Shown piece by piece: positions 16,462 through 28,900 of a stretch of DNA of 64,000 nucleotides. How positions within the stretch are numbered: the first letter of the stretch is position 1; every line of letters begins with the position of its first letter. The position numbers and the translations under genes were made by a program. Source of the DNA: Bondarzewia mesenterica (lineage: Eukaryota; Basidiomycota; Agaricomycetes; Russulales; Bondarzewiaceae); NCBI GenBank assembly GCA_004802705.1, contig SGPL01000099.1:1-64000 (forward strand), read 5' to 3'. A model generated the notes under the pieces. That model saw only the letters and a list, made by a program, of their open reading frames with translations. It ran no database searches and was not told the DNA's origin.

Positions 16462-19400
16462 ATGGAAATCCCACCAAGCCCCTCTGCACGATCGTTTACT
16501 CACAACATGCGCAAACCCGAATCCGGGCTGGCCGAATGGACGCAGAAGATCAAGGCGCTGCAACGCCAGGTCGACGCGGACGAGGAAGAGGAGCAGAAGA
16601 AGCTCGAACAGGAGATCGTGGCTTCTCGCCTTGCCAGGGTGCGCAGGAGTACAGGTCGGACGAGTGTGGATTGGTGTGAGTTGCTCTCGTCTCTGTTTTT
16701 TTTTTAAATAAAAGGCTACGATATTGAATGGCGAGGGGGGTTTCAAGCTCAAGCCAAGCGTGACGACGCGCCGAGACGTCCGGATGGTTCAGATGAGGAT
16801 GGACGATTGAGTAAGGATATGAGGGAGATGGAACAGGAGGACAGTGCGCTGCAGAAACTCACGGCGGGATCGAGCTCGAATTCCGAAACGATTGCGACTG
16901 CAAGTGCGGGTGCGGAGGATTCATCTAATTCTCCAAACGCGAATGGACGATCGCATGCTATTACCTCCAACATGCCCAATTTTTCCCTAAAACAGACCTC
17001 TGCGCAATCGCAGACGCAGACGCAAGCTCGTCCGGAGCCCATTTCCCTCGCAGCGTTCATAGGCGGGCGCGCCACAGGCCCCCGTTTGAACAAGCACGCA
17101 GCACAGCAGGACGCGCATGATCCGACGCAGTTCGAGCAGCGCACCGTGTCGACCATCACAGCGCCTCATCCCGTCTTTGGACGTGGCGGCATTGCCATGC
17201 CCGGTCTCGCCGCCAAGGGCAGACTCCCCGCCGCCGCCTCGTCCGATCGTGAGTCCCCACATGCACATGTACAAGCCAAGCCGGCGGCGTCGGCGTCGGG
17301 GTACACTTCGGATGCTAGGGAGGGTTTGCGCGAGCGGAGGATGAGCGGATCGCCGGCGTTGCGTCGGTTTGTCGAGCATGTCGAGCACCAGGCTATCGTG
17401 CCGCAGAGGACGGGGGAGCGCTGGGACTCCCCGCGAGACGACTCCCCGCCTGCGCACCGTCAGTACACCCACGGGTGCCGCGCCGATACGGGTGTCATCT
17501 TCCCCGCAACTCGGTGTTCCCTCGTCTCCGCAACCTGAACGTCCTCGATCGGCCACCCCTCACACCCCCCACTCTGAACCTCGCACATCCGTGACTTCTC
17601 CGAACCTGAGTATACCCACCGGCAGAGACACGGTCCCGTCTCCGGCGACCAAATCCCCATCTATCTCATCCGCTTCTCCCGCTGTCAAGTCTGTGACATA
17701 CAGATCTCCTCCTTCGACAACGTCCCTCCCTTTCGGCTCTCCGACTTCCAGCCCCAAGATTCCTTCCATCACGACGCCCTCCCTCGCCCGCCCCATCCAG
17801 CCCTCACCCAAATCCTCACCCGGAGGACCTCACATCCCCGCCTCCTACAACGCTTCCCCAGCATTTTTGCGACCCACCGCGCAAAAGGATCCGACGCCCA
17901 GCATNAGCAGGCTCAAAGGCCGCGGGTTCGTGCAGTCCATGGTGATGGCGAGCAGTCAGCTTCAATCGGGTTCCCCCACGCCGTCCGCATCCGAGACTGG
18001 GCGATTCGTCGGTGGTAAGCGACTCTCAGCCGTGAACGAACGGTGGAAACCCGAAGTCGCCGCATCACCCACGTCCACCACGAATACCCCTCCACCTCCG
18101 CCTGTGACGCCCAAACCTGCACCCCTGCGCAAACCTACCGTCGCCGCACAACCCAACACGCCCAAACCCAAACCCATCGAATCCCATCCCCCCGGAAAAT
18201 CACTCTGGACGGCCTCTTCCAACGGCGCGTTGTCGTCCGTCTCTTCCGCCGCAGACCCCGCCGCGAAGTCGATAAAGCTGAGCAATGAGAAACAGGCCTC
18301 GTCTGAGGGTGGTGCTGGGCTCGGATCGTCTTCGACGTTGATTTCGTATATTAAGCCGATGAAGACCGGGGACGACCCGGCTACGGCACAGGCCCATTCG
18401 CGTCCTCACACGCCTGCGCCTTCGCACTCGCGGCCGCATACGCCCGCACATACGCACTCGCGCCCACACACGCCTGCGCCCGCGCGAGGGCGCGACCACG
18501 GATTGGAGGAGACGAGCGGAGGACGGGGGACGACGACGAGGGGACCTTCTGAGCTACCCGCACCTTCCGGGAAGCCCTTGAGTCATGTGCGTTCTTCCTA
18601 GTGGCTGAACTGGATATCCTACGACGAATGCTTAATTTTTGTCCTTTTCCTATGTCCATTCTCGAAATGCTCCTTTTTTTGCTGTTCTTTTTCTTTCGCT
18701 TTTTTTTGGAACATGGTTGATTGTGTGCTGCTGCGAGTAGCTTACGAAAGACAGGGCAAAGAAACCACGCAAGACCAAGGGTGGTGCGGCGGTCGCGTTT
18801 AAGGAACCACAGCAGGAAGCCAGAGAGTTTGCTGAGCAGGTTCCGGTCCCTGTTTCAGACTCGAAATCGCAGCTCTCGCCCAGTGAACATATACGAGAGA
18901 AACCGACTTCCAGGCCTCTACCTGCCATCCCGCGGCCATCCGCGCCTGCTTCGAACTTCATTACACACAGCACCACAAGAGCAAGCCCGGAATCCACGTT
19001 ATCGAAGCCTGCGTCCCCTACGCCCTCGCCCAAACTCGTACCTCCACCCTCCCGCTCACATGATTCCAACGGCGGCGCCATCGCAGACAGATGGGCCGAA
19101 CAGCCTCTCATCGGTGTGAAACCCATCGGCAGAGGCCCACCGCCCGCGCGGGGTACCAACGGATCGCCTGCCAATGGCCGTTCTGGTCCCCATGCTTTGC
19201 CGGGGCTGACGACTCAAGCCTCAGAGAGCTCCGCAGCACAGCGCGAGCGGTCGCCTCGCTCTCCTCGACAGCGGAGTCGGATTCCGAGCACGGGGAACAG
19301 AGCGTTGGTCATGGAGGTCGCGACGTTGTTGAACGAGCACGTTGCGTCTCCAACGGAACCGTCCGAGCCTTCGTCGAATACCGCCAAGGAAGTGGCGGAA

Positions 19401-21238
19401 CTGGAGGTAGAGGTGGAGAAGCCTGTTGTCGAACAGAAATGGGATGTGGTCGGGAATGGCAGGCCAAGTGAGTTGTTGGTCAGTCCGCCGATGGAGAGGA
19501 GGAAGTCGAGTTATGAGCGTTATTCGGCTTATATGATGCCTCCGCTTAAGGAGGAGCGGACGCCTGTTCCGTCCCCTGCTGGTACGCTGGTGAGGGGGGT
19601 TGTCCCTGCTGATGCTCAAGAGCAGATTAGTTTGGATGTGGCGGAGACTCGGACGGAGGTCGATACCAAAGGCCAGGAGGTTTCACCTGAAGAATTGCCT
19701 CGGGACGTCAAGAAGGACGTTGTGAAAGATGTTCCTCAGAAAGAGAGTCCGACTATTGAGATCCGTGAGTCAGAGCAATTCATTTAGGTGTTTGAATGCA
19801 CTGGCGCCTGAATTGCCCTTGCACGCAGGTCATGATGATGGGCCTCTACCCTCTATCGACGTGAACACACTTCTTGAGTATGAACCGTCTACGTTTACTC
19901 CAGATGCGAATATCCAGAGTATCTCCGTCGACGTGATGTCTATTATCGGGAACGCTGCTACGCCTGTCAAGCACGATGCCCATGTTTTCTACGAGTCGGA
20001 AGTGCTTGCCATCGTACATCGGTACAAAAGCAAGTCGAGCGGCTTGGTCACGACCAAGGTTTGGGGTTGGCAGGGCAAGCAAAGTCAATTTCAAGAGCGA
20101 GAAGAGCGTAAGCTCAAAGATTTGGCCAGGCACTATGGTACTAGTGTGGTATGTGACGACCTGAGGCGACTTTATGCAACGCAAGTCAAACAAACGTTTG
20201 TCCTTTTAGGTTTCTGTGCCTCAGCGCTGCGAGCCTGTGGAGCTTGTGCATGTCCTAGGTGGCCAACTCGCGGTCAGACAAGGCTCTCGTTCACATTGGA
20301 GCTCTGAGAACACCACGATGCATCTTGTTCGTTCATACTACGATGCAATTTTTATTGACGAGCACGATCTTGTGAGGGCTGCCGTATGTCTTCCTCCTTT
20401 TAATCGCTCGCTGAACGCTTCCGCCAGGCGATCTCCAATCTCTGCTCCGGTTTCAGTTACTGTCTGACTTTACTTGGGACTCTGTACGTCTGGCATGGGT
20501 GTGGTTCGTTGTCAAGGGAGCGTGAAGCCGCCCTAGGGTATGCTCGGTTGCTGTCGGCGGGTGAATCCAGTGTGATCGAACTGGTCGAAGGCGATAATGA
20601 TGACGATGAAATGTTTTGGATGATGCTCGGTGACAGAGACTATGCAAAGGCCGACTACTGGAAGTGGCGGCCTTCAGCAAGTACGAGGTGTATACCTCGT
20701 GTATGGCGCGTCGATGCATCCAAGGGAACAAACGTAGTTCGTCCGTCCTCAAGTCTTGCCGCTTTGGGCGCTAACATCTTCCTCCCAGATTGCCCCTATA
20801 TCTGCGCTATCAACTGAGTCGATAGGGGATAATGTGTATGTCATTGATTGCTGCTGGGAGTTTTTTGTTGTAGTCGGGAAAGACGCGCGCGGCAACCGAC
20901 GAGACATCCGTATTGCCCTGACTTGCGCTTTGGTTTGTGTTTGCAGACTGCTATCCCCGTCGTTGATGTTGAGCGTTTTACAGGATATGTCGAAGCTTAC
21001 AGCCTCAGTCAGGCCATTCTCGCCAACGGTCCACGTCTTGGTTTTACCGTCGCAAATACCCTCTGATCTGCGACTGCACTTTCGTGATATGGACGAAGAC
21101 TGGATTGTAAGTCCTCTCGTAGGCTGCCAGTATCGGGCTGATGTTCATTACGAACAGAACCGCCACGAAGTTCCGGACCATATGAATGTGATCAGTTCAT
21201 CTGAGGCTCTTGACCATGTTCGTTCTTCGAATTTCTGA
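16462..21238 (+). CDS. DUF4045 and gelsolin-repeat protein (one apparent frameshift)
   Basis: Nine exons (16462-16675, 16715-18586, 18741-19764, 19829-20148, 20210-20371, 20428-20733, 20789-20932, 20984-21106, 21158-21238) give about 1414 residues. The frame must slip by one base between about 17405 and 17470: upstream RRFVEHVEHQ and downstream SSSPQLGVPSSP lie in different frames with no plausible intron. The N-terminus (LAEWTQKIKALQRQVDADE) is typical of fungal DUF4045 proteins. A very long Ser/Pro-rich disordered region follows. The C-terminal third has gelsolin-type repeats: FYESEVLAIVHRYKSK, NLCSGFSYCLTLLGTLYVWHG, DNVYVIDCCWEFFVVVGKDA and RPFSPTVHVLVLPSQIP. This architecture suggests actin binding. 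The short 39-nt first intron contains a T run. The stop was placed at 21238 by reading through a weak donor. Confidence 0.85.
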
Positions 21239-22193
21239 TTTGTTTGAAAATAGACTGAGACTTTGATCATAGCTGGGGAAGGTGTCTTGGGAGAAGTCGG
21301 CTTTGAAGGACCACAGCATGCTTCCATTGGGTCTCGATTCATCCCAATTGTCATCGCTACTATGATTGGATATCTATACAGTAACTTACTCAGGCCACCT
21401 TTTCTCCGAGATTCTGATTTGGGTGTATATTTGACATGTTCCGCTAGCACGTGAGTAGCATCCCAGGATCGACTGATCTTCGGCCTGTTGGGGATTTTCT
21501 GTGACTGCAATGAGGGTTGGAACAGAGTGATACTCAGCAAACATTCGTGTGGTGGATTATCAGAGGGCCGTCGCACTCTTGGTATGGAACCACTAGTACT
21601 GCGATCATTTCAGAATTTCGTTCACGTTAGTCCACAGGTCAGCTTCAGCTTCCGATAGGCATATGCTCAAGCTCATCGTTACGGCGTACGCGTAAGAAAC
21701 AGCGACTCGCCGCCTGACATGAGCTTTTGTCTCATAATCTTTCACTTTTGTCCTGTTCTCTGTCTTCCTTGACCCATGTCTGAATGGCATGTGTAGTCTC
21801 GCGTGAGGATACTGTTATTCGGTGTGCAGGTGACCTTCTTCTTCTAGCTAAGCCCCCCTTTTTACTGGTGATTAGTCGGTCATATCTACCTCTGACGGAC
21901 CTTGATAGGCAGTCCTGAAGTTCTTCGTTGTCTTGCGCTTCGCCGTCTTTGGCCCTCTCAGCCTTACAGCCAACGGTTTCTTATGAAACTTGGCGCTCGG
22001 CCGCTTCGACGCCATATGGATCATCGACACTCAACATTTTATGTTCTATCTCTCCTCATGTACCATCTTTCATTAACGCATTCTCAACTCTCGCTCACTT
22101 CATAAATACCCCCTTTTCTCTGCGGCCTACTAGTTCCGACTTGCGGTCCTTACAGCTCATCTAAGTCTCGGCTGAGAGGGTTTTCCAGCGAGT
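21239..22193. other. Intergenic, possible unrecognised coding exons
   Basis: Between the gelsolin gene and the GH17 gene an open frame at about 21260-21454 (GSRFIPIVIATMIGYLYSNL) ends at a GTGAGT donor and could continue at an acceptor near 21524 (FVWWIIRGPSHSW). This may be extra C-terminal sequence or a small separate gene, but no family is recognised and phase evidence is thin. The remainder holds promoter sequence for the GH17 gene. Confidence 0.35.
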
Positions 22194-23632
22194 ATGTTCC
22201 AGACTTTGTTTTCGCTAGGTCTACTTTTGGTCTTTGAACAAGTATCGGTCTCTGCTATCCCCTCTCCTCTTGACCCTCGCGCATTTCCAAAAGACCATGG
22301 CCAAATTACGTCTACTCATGCCCGCGCTGCTTCATCTCGGTGTTTCCCAGCCCTAGGATTCACCATGCCGCAATTTCTGCCTGCGACCAACAATAATTGG
22401 TGGTGCGACCCCAAGACCGAGTACGCCTTCGTCGGCTTCAGCTATGAAGTCACGGCTTGTACGTTCAATATCTGACGGGCGTGTTATGTTCGCTGAGATT
22501 TACCTTCCAGGCCAAAGCTTGAAACAATTGCAGAGGGAGTTTTTCGACATTCGTAATCATTTCAATAGTCGCTATGTGAGGCTCTATGGCGCTTGCGACC
22601 GAGAGGGCTTCTAGTGAGCCATTTTTGATTTAATTTTGTATGCGAGTGTCTGAGTTGATTCACTCAATCAAAGCGATGACATCGTCGAAGCAGCATGGGA
22701 TAACAAATTGGGTGTGCACGCACTGGTTTGGGTATGTGGACAGCTTTTTGAGATCTGACAAAAGTCCCTCTTCTCATTGTTTTCACTCCACAGTTCGGAT
22801 TCGACGGCTCGGACATCTGGATGACGAGAAGAGACACCCTGTTTGCTGCCCTGCACGCGAATCCCAAAGCCAAGTTCATCACGCGTGGGGTGCAGTTCGG
22901 TTCGGAACCCCTATTCGACAACGTCCTGCCACCCGACCAGCTTGCGGCACAGGTCGTCGCTGCGAAAAAGAACCTCTCAAGCCTCAACATCCCAGTCACT
23001 GTCAGCGAACTCGCTTACGGGTACCAGGAGCGTGGCGGTGCGCAGAACGTGCTGGATGCATTGGACTTTATCAACATCCACATGTTGCCATTTTTCTCCC
23101 AGGAAGCCTCGACGGGTAAGAGCGGATTCTATACTACCGTGAGACTGCTTTTATATCTCAATGATTTGTGAAATTATAGGTAATAAGGCGTGGCCGTTGG
23201 TTCAAACGGACTTGAACTGGTTCATAGCGCATGGCAAGGGCAAAAAAATGTATTTTGACGAGGTACATAGGCCTGGTTTCTTTCGTATCATAGTATATTG
23301 ACATGGTTTCCAGAATGGTTGGCCCTCTGTCACTTCCCCGAGCGTTCAGCCTAATAGTCCAGACGCTGTTGCGAATATACCAAATGAGCATGTGAGTCAT
23401 GTTCTCGCGCCTTTATCTGTTATATAGAATCTTTGTTGAATGTTACCCTTCCACCATATCCTAGGCGTACTATACGCTTCTTGACCAGCACTGTGAAGAC
23501 CTTAAAGAGGTCGTGGGTGGCGGCATAGGATGGTTCGCCCACATTTACTCAGACGATCAAGAGCCAGGTTATGGTATCTATGATGACGCGGGGAAGCTGA
23601 AGTTCCCATTCGCCCCCAGGACGTCATGCTGA
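22194..23632 (+). CDS. Secreted glycoside hydrolase family 17 beta-1,3-glucanase
   Basis: Seven exons (22194-22458, 22511-22613, 22674-22731, 22794-23115, 23180-23262, 23314-23391, 23465-23632) join in phase to 358 residues. The first 22 or so residues form a signal peptide (MFQTLFSLGLLLVFEQVSVSA), so the enzyme is secreted or cell-wall located. The GH17 TIM-barrel signatures are present: YVRLYGACD, VHALVWFGFDG, the acid/base Glu in QFGSEPLFD (about E180) and the nucleophile Glu in FDENGWPS (E277, at an exon end). The ending GYGIYDDAGKLKFPF is characteristic of the basidiomycete subgroup. Such enzymes remodel or degrade beta-1,3-glucan in fungal walls. All catalytic features are intact. Confidence 0.95.
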
Positions 23633-24025
23633 GTGCCGGGTGACGGCTTGAGCAAAGACTGTTTTTGTATTTGTTTTTCCGTGCTTTCTTTCTTATTCTC
23701 CACACCTAGCGATGTGTCAGTGTCGACAAGTGAAAGGCATACTCGGTTGTAGTGATAGTTGTTATTCAGTACTAAATATTATCTGACTTTGTTGTACAAT
23801 GACGATTCTATTCAGACATGGAGCGTTTGCGCCGCAAATTTGAACTATTTGCGTTATGCACATAATGAGAAGAATTTCGAACACATCAGGTCACTCAAGA
23901 GAAACGAATGAATATGGTATGTCTATTGGCGACCGTCCAGCGATCGAAGAATCGACATGTTACAGTTATAAGTACGGGTGGCAAAATAGAACAACAATAA
24001 ATAGAACACGACAATTGTCCACACA
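23633..24025. other. Intergenic between convergent genes; contains one end of the inverted duplication
   Basis: These are the 3' flanks of the GH17 gene and of RhoGAP-like copy 1. Similarity to the flank of copy 2 begins at about 23849 (GCATAACGCAA on the minus strand) and continues into the gene. Confidence 0.6.
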
Positions 24026-25642
24026 TTACATGGTTTTGCGACTCCACTTCCACTTGTGCAACGAATCAGGAAGCTTCATCTTCAACGTCTCCATCAACCA
24101 ACGATCCCCCTCACACAGTTCTTGCTCTTTCCCAAACAACCCAACCGAAATATCGTCCCACCTCGACAGCAACCACCACAACACATTCGGCGCATATCGC
24201 AAGTTTTTCCCAAACAATAGACATCCGAATCTCCGCCCGAGATCATCGAACGCCCACCCGTTCCCGCGCGTGTGCCCCACCTCGGCCAAGAATGAGATGA
24301 AGAAAATCAGGAAGTTGAAGTTCGGCGTCGGCATCAGCCGCAACAGCGACTGCGCGATCATGATCTGCATGCCCTCTCGCGCACGGTCATAGATAGGATA
24401 CCCGCGCCGCCGGTGCAGGATCGCCTCCGTCGATGGCCGGTTCTTAGGATGAATCCTGCCCGTCGCAAACATCTCGTTCACCCGATCGTGCTCCTTGTTA
24501 ATCCAAATCTCGTCGTGCTCGATGCTGGGCGCGACGCACCAGTCGCACAACGCGTAGAAGATGTGCATGTCGATCGGGTCGGGCAGGTGCTTCAAATAGA
24601 AGTTGAGCAACTCTGAGAGGTGGTCTGTGGACTCGTGCTCCAGGCTGTGGGCTTCGCCAAAGTTCGGCGCCGAGTTGTAGATTTCAAACAGCTCCTCCAC
24701 TCGACGGGGTAGATCATCGGTCTTTCCGATCACTTTGAACAGTCCACGTTGTTTCACCCCTAAAAGACATCGACGTGAGCGACCCCGCCATGGACAAAGT
24801 AAAAAGAAAAGAGCTTACCCCTACGAAGGAACTCCATCAGACAACCGGCCACCACGATCGGCACGTCAAACTCGTACCCGCCGAGCATGACCTGCGAAGC
24901 CGCGTACACACAGGACGTGCGCAATGGGACACACCATATCCCTAACAACACAGGTCAGGAGTCAAGCCAGGCGAAAAGCAGATGCGAACCACTCACCACG
25001 GCCGTCAAGATAATGTCCGAAGATGGAAGGCTCAAGGCCCTGTCTCATGCGCGCCATGCGGCGATGCTCGCGCCTCCACTCCTTGCGATACATCGCGTCG
25101 TCAACGCATATCTCTTCAAAGTCGGTCACGTCGAGGTACCGCTTGACGGGCTTGTCTTTCATGTAATTCGACATCACCTTGAGCATGCTCATCCGCCACA
25201 GAAGGAAATGAGGATCGAGGCGGGGGATGAGGCGGGCCCCTGAGGGCGGAGGGGGTAGTGCCCAGCAGGCGAGGGGCGGAGGTTCTGAAAGGGTAAGGGA
25301 GCCTGAGCTAGATTTGAGAATGCTGCGTTTGGGAGTGGAGTGTCGACGCTTGTGCCCGCCAGCGGGGAAGGACTGACAAGCCTGCTTGTCGTCAAAGACG
25401 ATATTAGAGTCGGAAAAGCGCACACGGTAAGGCATGGTTGTTAATAGTTGGATGGTGATGGTAGGAAGACAAGTTGGTGATTCTCTTAGAGAGCAGGAAG
25501 TCGGGAATTTATACCTCGCTGCTCAATGTCTCGGATGTCTGCCATACCTCAGCCGTTTTTGAAGCCGGTGTGAATCTTCCGCATTACAAGCCTAGGTCAG
25601 TCCACAGCCGATGAGCAGANGACGAAACACTGTCTCGGATGT
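23849..25642 (-). repeat. Inverted segmental duplication, arm 1
   Basis: This segment, read on the minus strand, matches 45071-46871 on the plus strand. The coding exons and the 3' flank are nearly identical, the two introns differ by a few substitutions, and upstream of about 25545 similarity fades to short shared blocks (two copies of ACATCCGAGACA and one GACCTAGGCT). The duplication carries one RhoGAP-like gene with its promoter. Confidence 0.9.
24026..25435 (-). CDS. RhoGAP-domain protein, copy 1 (arginine finger replaced by Lys)
   Basis: Exons 24997-25435, 24819-24941 and 24026-24759 join in phase to 431 residues. The N-terminus is short and basic (HKRRHSTPKRSILKSSS). Residues of about 160-260 form a RhoGAP-type fold: a helix with VPIVVAGCLMEFLRRG, then RGLFKVIG, then LLNFYLKHLPDPIDMHIFYA. 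RhoGAP proteins stimulate GTP hydrolysis by Rho GTPases through an Arg that follows GxF; here that position is Lys (K196), so catalysis is doubtful and a binding or scaffolding role is possible. A distinctive C-terminal extension (FLIFFISFLAEVGHTRGNGW) resembles the end of the RhoGAP domain in fungal homologues. It is a near-exact copy of the gene at 45286-46694, and it is divergent to amidohydrolase B. Confidence 0.88.
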
Positions 25643-25915
25643 TAGCATCTAAGTCAGGGGGCCTCAATTTCTTGAAGAGTCGACTCCTGTGAGTCTGTTA
25701 GGTTAGATGAAAAAAAAGGTGGAAGTAGGGTAGACAGCTGTAGACAGAGATGAGAGAGATCGGAACTTGATTACTTAGACCCAACGCTAGGGTTAGGGGC
25801 TGCATCAGGTTGTTTATGCCCTTGACTGTGTGTATCGGATATCGAACAAAACCGGCTCTTTCGACTCGCATAATTATTCTATCTCCCCTTCCATGAGATC
25901 CTGGAACTAAGGAAT
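25436..25915. promoter_or_regulatory. Divergent promoter of RhoGAP copy 1 and amidohydrolase B
   Basis: Two copies of the 12-mer TGTCTCGGATGT (ACATCCGAGACA on the coding strand of RhoGAP) lie at 25527-25538 and 25631-25642, about 92 and 196 bp upstream of the RhoGAP ATG. The same 12-mer occurs twice at matching distances before RhoGAP copy 2. A TATAAA-like sequence (minus-strand GGTATAAATT) lies near 25510. An N interrupts the sequence at 25620. Confidence 0.6.
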
Positions 25916-28900
25916 ATGGAAGGAAAACGGATCGGCATATTGCGCTGGAGCCATGCCCGCCTGGAGTTGTCGACCAAGCCACGTCTTCTGGGGCTAGGCC
26001 TCATCCTGTTCACGCTGTGTGCCCTCACCACACGCGTATTCTTGATAGAGAAATGTTTGGAAACGGTGGAGATACCCTTTAACGCGTCCCAGATTCTCGA
26101 CATGTGCAATAAAATTGACGCTAAGCCTGGACCATCTCCTACATTCTACGATCGTACCACGTCGGATAGGTTTCAGCCTGGGACGAAGCCCACTTTGATA
26201 CACAATGCGACGATATGGACTGGTCGCGTCGATGGTTTGGAGGTTATCCGAGGAGGTCTGCTGCTCGATGGAGGCCTCATCAAGGCTGTAGGTGATGTCG
26301 ACTCGTCGTCCATAAATTATCAGGAAGTCACGACACTAAATGCCCATGGTGCTTGGATCTCTCCTGGGTATGATACAATTTGTTCTCATTCTCAACTTTG
26401 CAATGAATCTGTATGGAACCGATGCAGTATAATCGACGTGCATTCACATATCGGTGTGGAACCTTCGCCTCAACTGGGCGGCGCAGCCGACGGTAACTCT
26501 TTCAACGGACCAATCCTGCCTTGGCTCCGTGCGCTTGATGCCTTGAACACGCATGATGATGGGATCCGTCTGGGTGTATCGGGAGGGGTCACTACCTCAC
26601 TTATCCTCCCAGGTTCTGCCAATGCCATTGGTGCGCTTTCCCGATTCAACAGGTTGATGCAGACCGAACGTGATCGTAGGTGGCCAGGGTTTTGTGATCA
26701 AATTACGGCCTACCGAGGAACGGTCTCCAACGTCGTTATTGGTTGAACCTTTCTTTGACATCAATGGGACTGACGCCTTTCCAGCGCACCCTAAATGGAG
26801 GCACATGAAGTCAGTCCTCTCGATACATTTCGTTATCTTCTCAAAGATGACTCACTGGACTGTCTATAGGCATGCGTGTGGTGAGTACACAAGTCCCCTC
26901 CAACTTACTATCCATTCAACGTGCACGTTTCAGGTGAAAACCCAGGCATGTAGCAACTGTCCTGCAGTAATACTATCTATCCACTCATTCTGTTTATAGC
27001 CCAAGTTTATGGTGACAGTCGGATGGATGACGTTTGGAACTGGCGACAGGCGTGAGTTGTTGAGAAATGCATGTGTCTCACGTCTTCTTGACTGTCAGGC
27101 TTTCCAGATACAACACTGCTCGCAAGATCAAAATTTCACAGGACGAGTATTGTTTGAAGGCCCGGGCGGGTCAATGGGATGACCTAGGTTCTTTTCCCGA
27201 AGTCCTGCAGTGGGAAGCACTGGTTGACATATTGAGGGGAAAGGTTAAGGTCCGTGAACACCTACCATAGCCGTCACATAGCTATATAGATTATCAGGTC
27301 CAAACGCACTGCTACGAAGCGGTTGACATTGATAACTTCGTTCGGGTTAGTAGGAGTCGCGTGATGTGATCTGTGCAGTCTAACGTACTATTTTGTAGCT
27401 CTCGAACGAGTTTCAGTTTGAGGTAGCCGCATTCCATCATGCCCACGAAGCCTACCTCGTTCCCGACATCTTGAAGAGATCATACGGTCCAAAGCCCGTT
27501 ATTTCCTCAGATGAATAGTGTGCTCACTTCTGGATGTAGGAAAACCGCCTGCTGTGGCGATTTTTGCTTCGTTCGCAAGGTGTGCGACGTACACACTGCG
27601 ATGGTTTTATGTTGACAATGTCCCCATCCTTGTTTGAAGATATAAAAGAGAAGCCTTCAGACATTCCGAATTTTCCCCCCGTCTTCTCGCAGATGCAGGC
27701 ATAAGGGTCACGATGAAGGTTAATTATTAAGTCATGATACCCTACCCTGTGTTTAGAGCTGAAATTCCCTCCTTTTTGCGCACGACAGAGCGATCATCCT
27801 GCCATTGTTTCTCGTTTCCTTCTGCATGAAGCTCAGCAGGCGCATCATTGTGGCTTGCCGGACCACTTAGCGCTATCCTCAGTGACTAGCACAGCGGCAG
27901 GTGTCATTGGACTCGACCATCGTATTGGATACATCAAGAAAGGTAAGTGCTCAGAGAATTGGCATTGTCCCCCCAACTAATTGTATTTGTCGAAGGCTAC
28001 GATGCTGGTTGGTGCCGTTCCTTCGCAAATGGTTTTTTTTTGCGCTGAAGAGTTGCAGATCTCGTAATCTGGGACAGCCATCCGTTGGCTTTAGGTGCAA
28101 CTCCTACTCAGGTCTTCATTGACGGTATCCCACAGTTCAAATCGCAATACAAATCGAGAAAGTTGCCCAAGGATCAGATTGCTCCTATAACTCCGAATTA
28201 CGACGCAGAAGCAGCCAACGCTCTCAAATACGAAGGTCTTCCTCCTCTCCGGGAGTTCCAGTCTACCCAAGGGCTGGTGCTCTTCAGCAATGTATCAAAC
28301 GTCTGGCTACGAGGAGACCACGGCGTCCGGAAGGCATCTGTCTCTGAAGATGACACCGATGTCGGATTTGTCGCTGTGCGGAATGGTCGCATCGTTGGCA
28401 TGGGCAAGGATGCGGCACGCTCCGCAGGTCGGTCGACTGTGGTAACCGCAGCGATCGATCTTCACGGCGGTTCGATCTCCCCCGCACTTGTTGGGGCAGG
28501 AACGGGCATGGGTCTGCATGAGATTAGTACAGATCCTTCCACCGGTGACGGCGTGGTATTCGACCCGCTGCCAGGCAATGTACCCAGCCCGATGAAAGAT
28601 GACTTTGTCATCAAGGCCGTTGACGGGCTGCAGTTTGCTACGCGCGACGCCCTGTGAGTTTCGTCTTTATTCATCGACGCACTCTGGCTTCAACAGTTTT
28701 CGTGACTTCAGACTTGCCTATCGTGCTGGCGTCACGACGAGCGTCACTGCTCCTCTTGGCGGAGGTTTCCTAGCAGGGTTGAGTGTTTCATTCTCCTTAG
28801 GCTCTCCACACAAGCTGGAAAAGGGCGCGCTTGTCCAGGACGTCGTAGCCTTGCACGTGTCAATCCATCACCTATCGAAGACCAGTGTCAGCACTCAGAT

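Noticed and set aside
23856..24392. 178-codon plus-strand ORF, duplicated at 46328-46864
   Set aside because: It is the antisense of RhoGAP exon 3 and its 3' flank; its conservation between copies follows from the segmental duplication.
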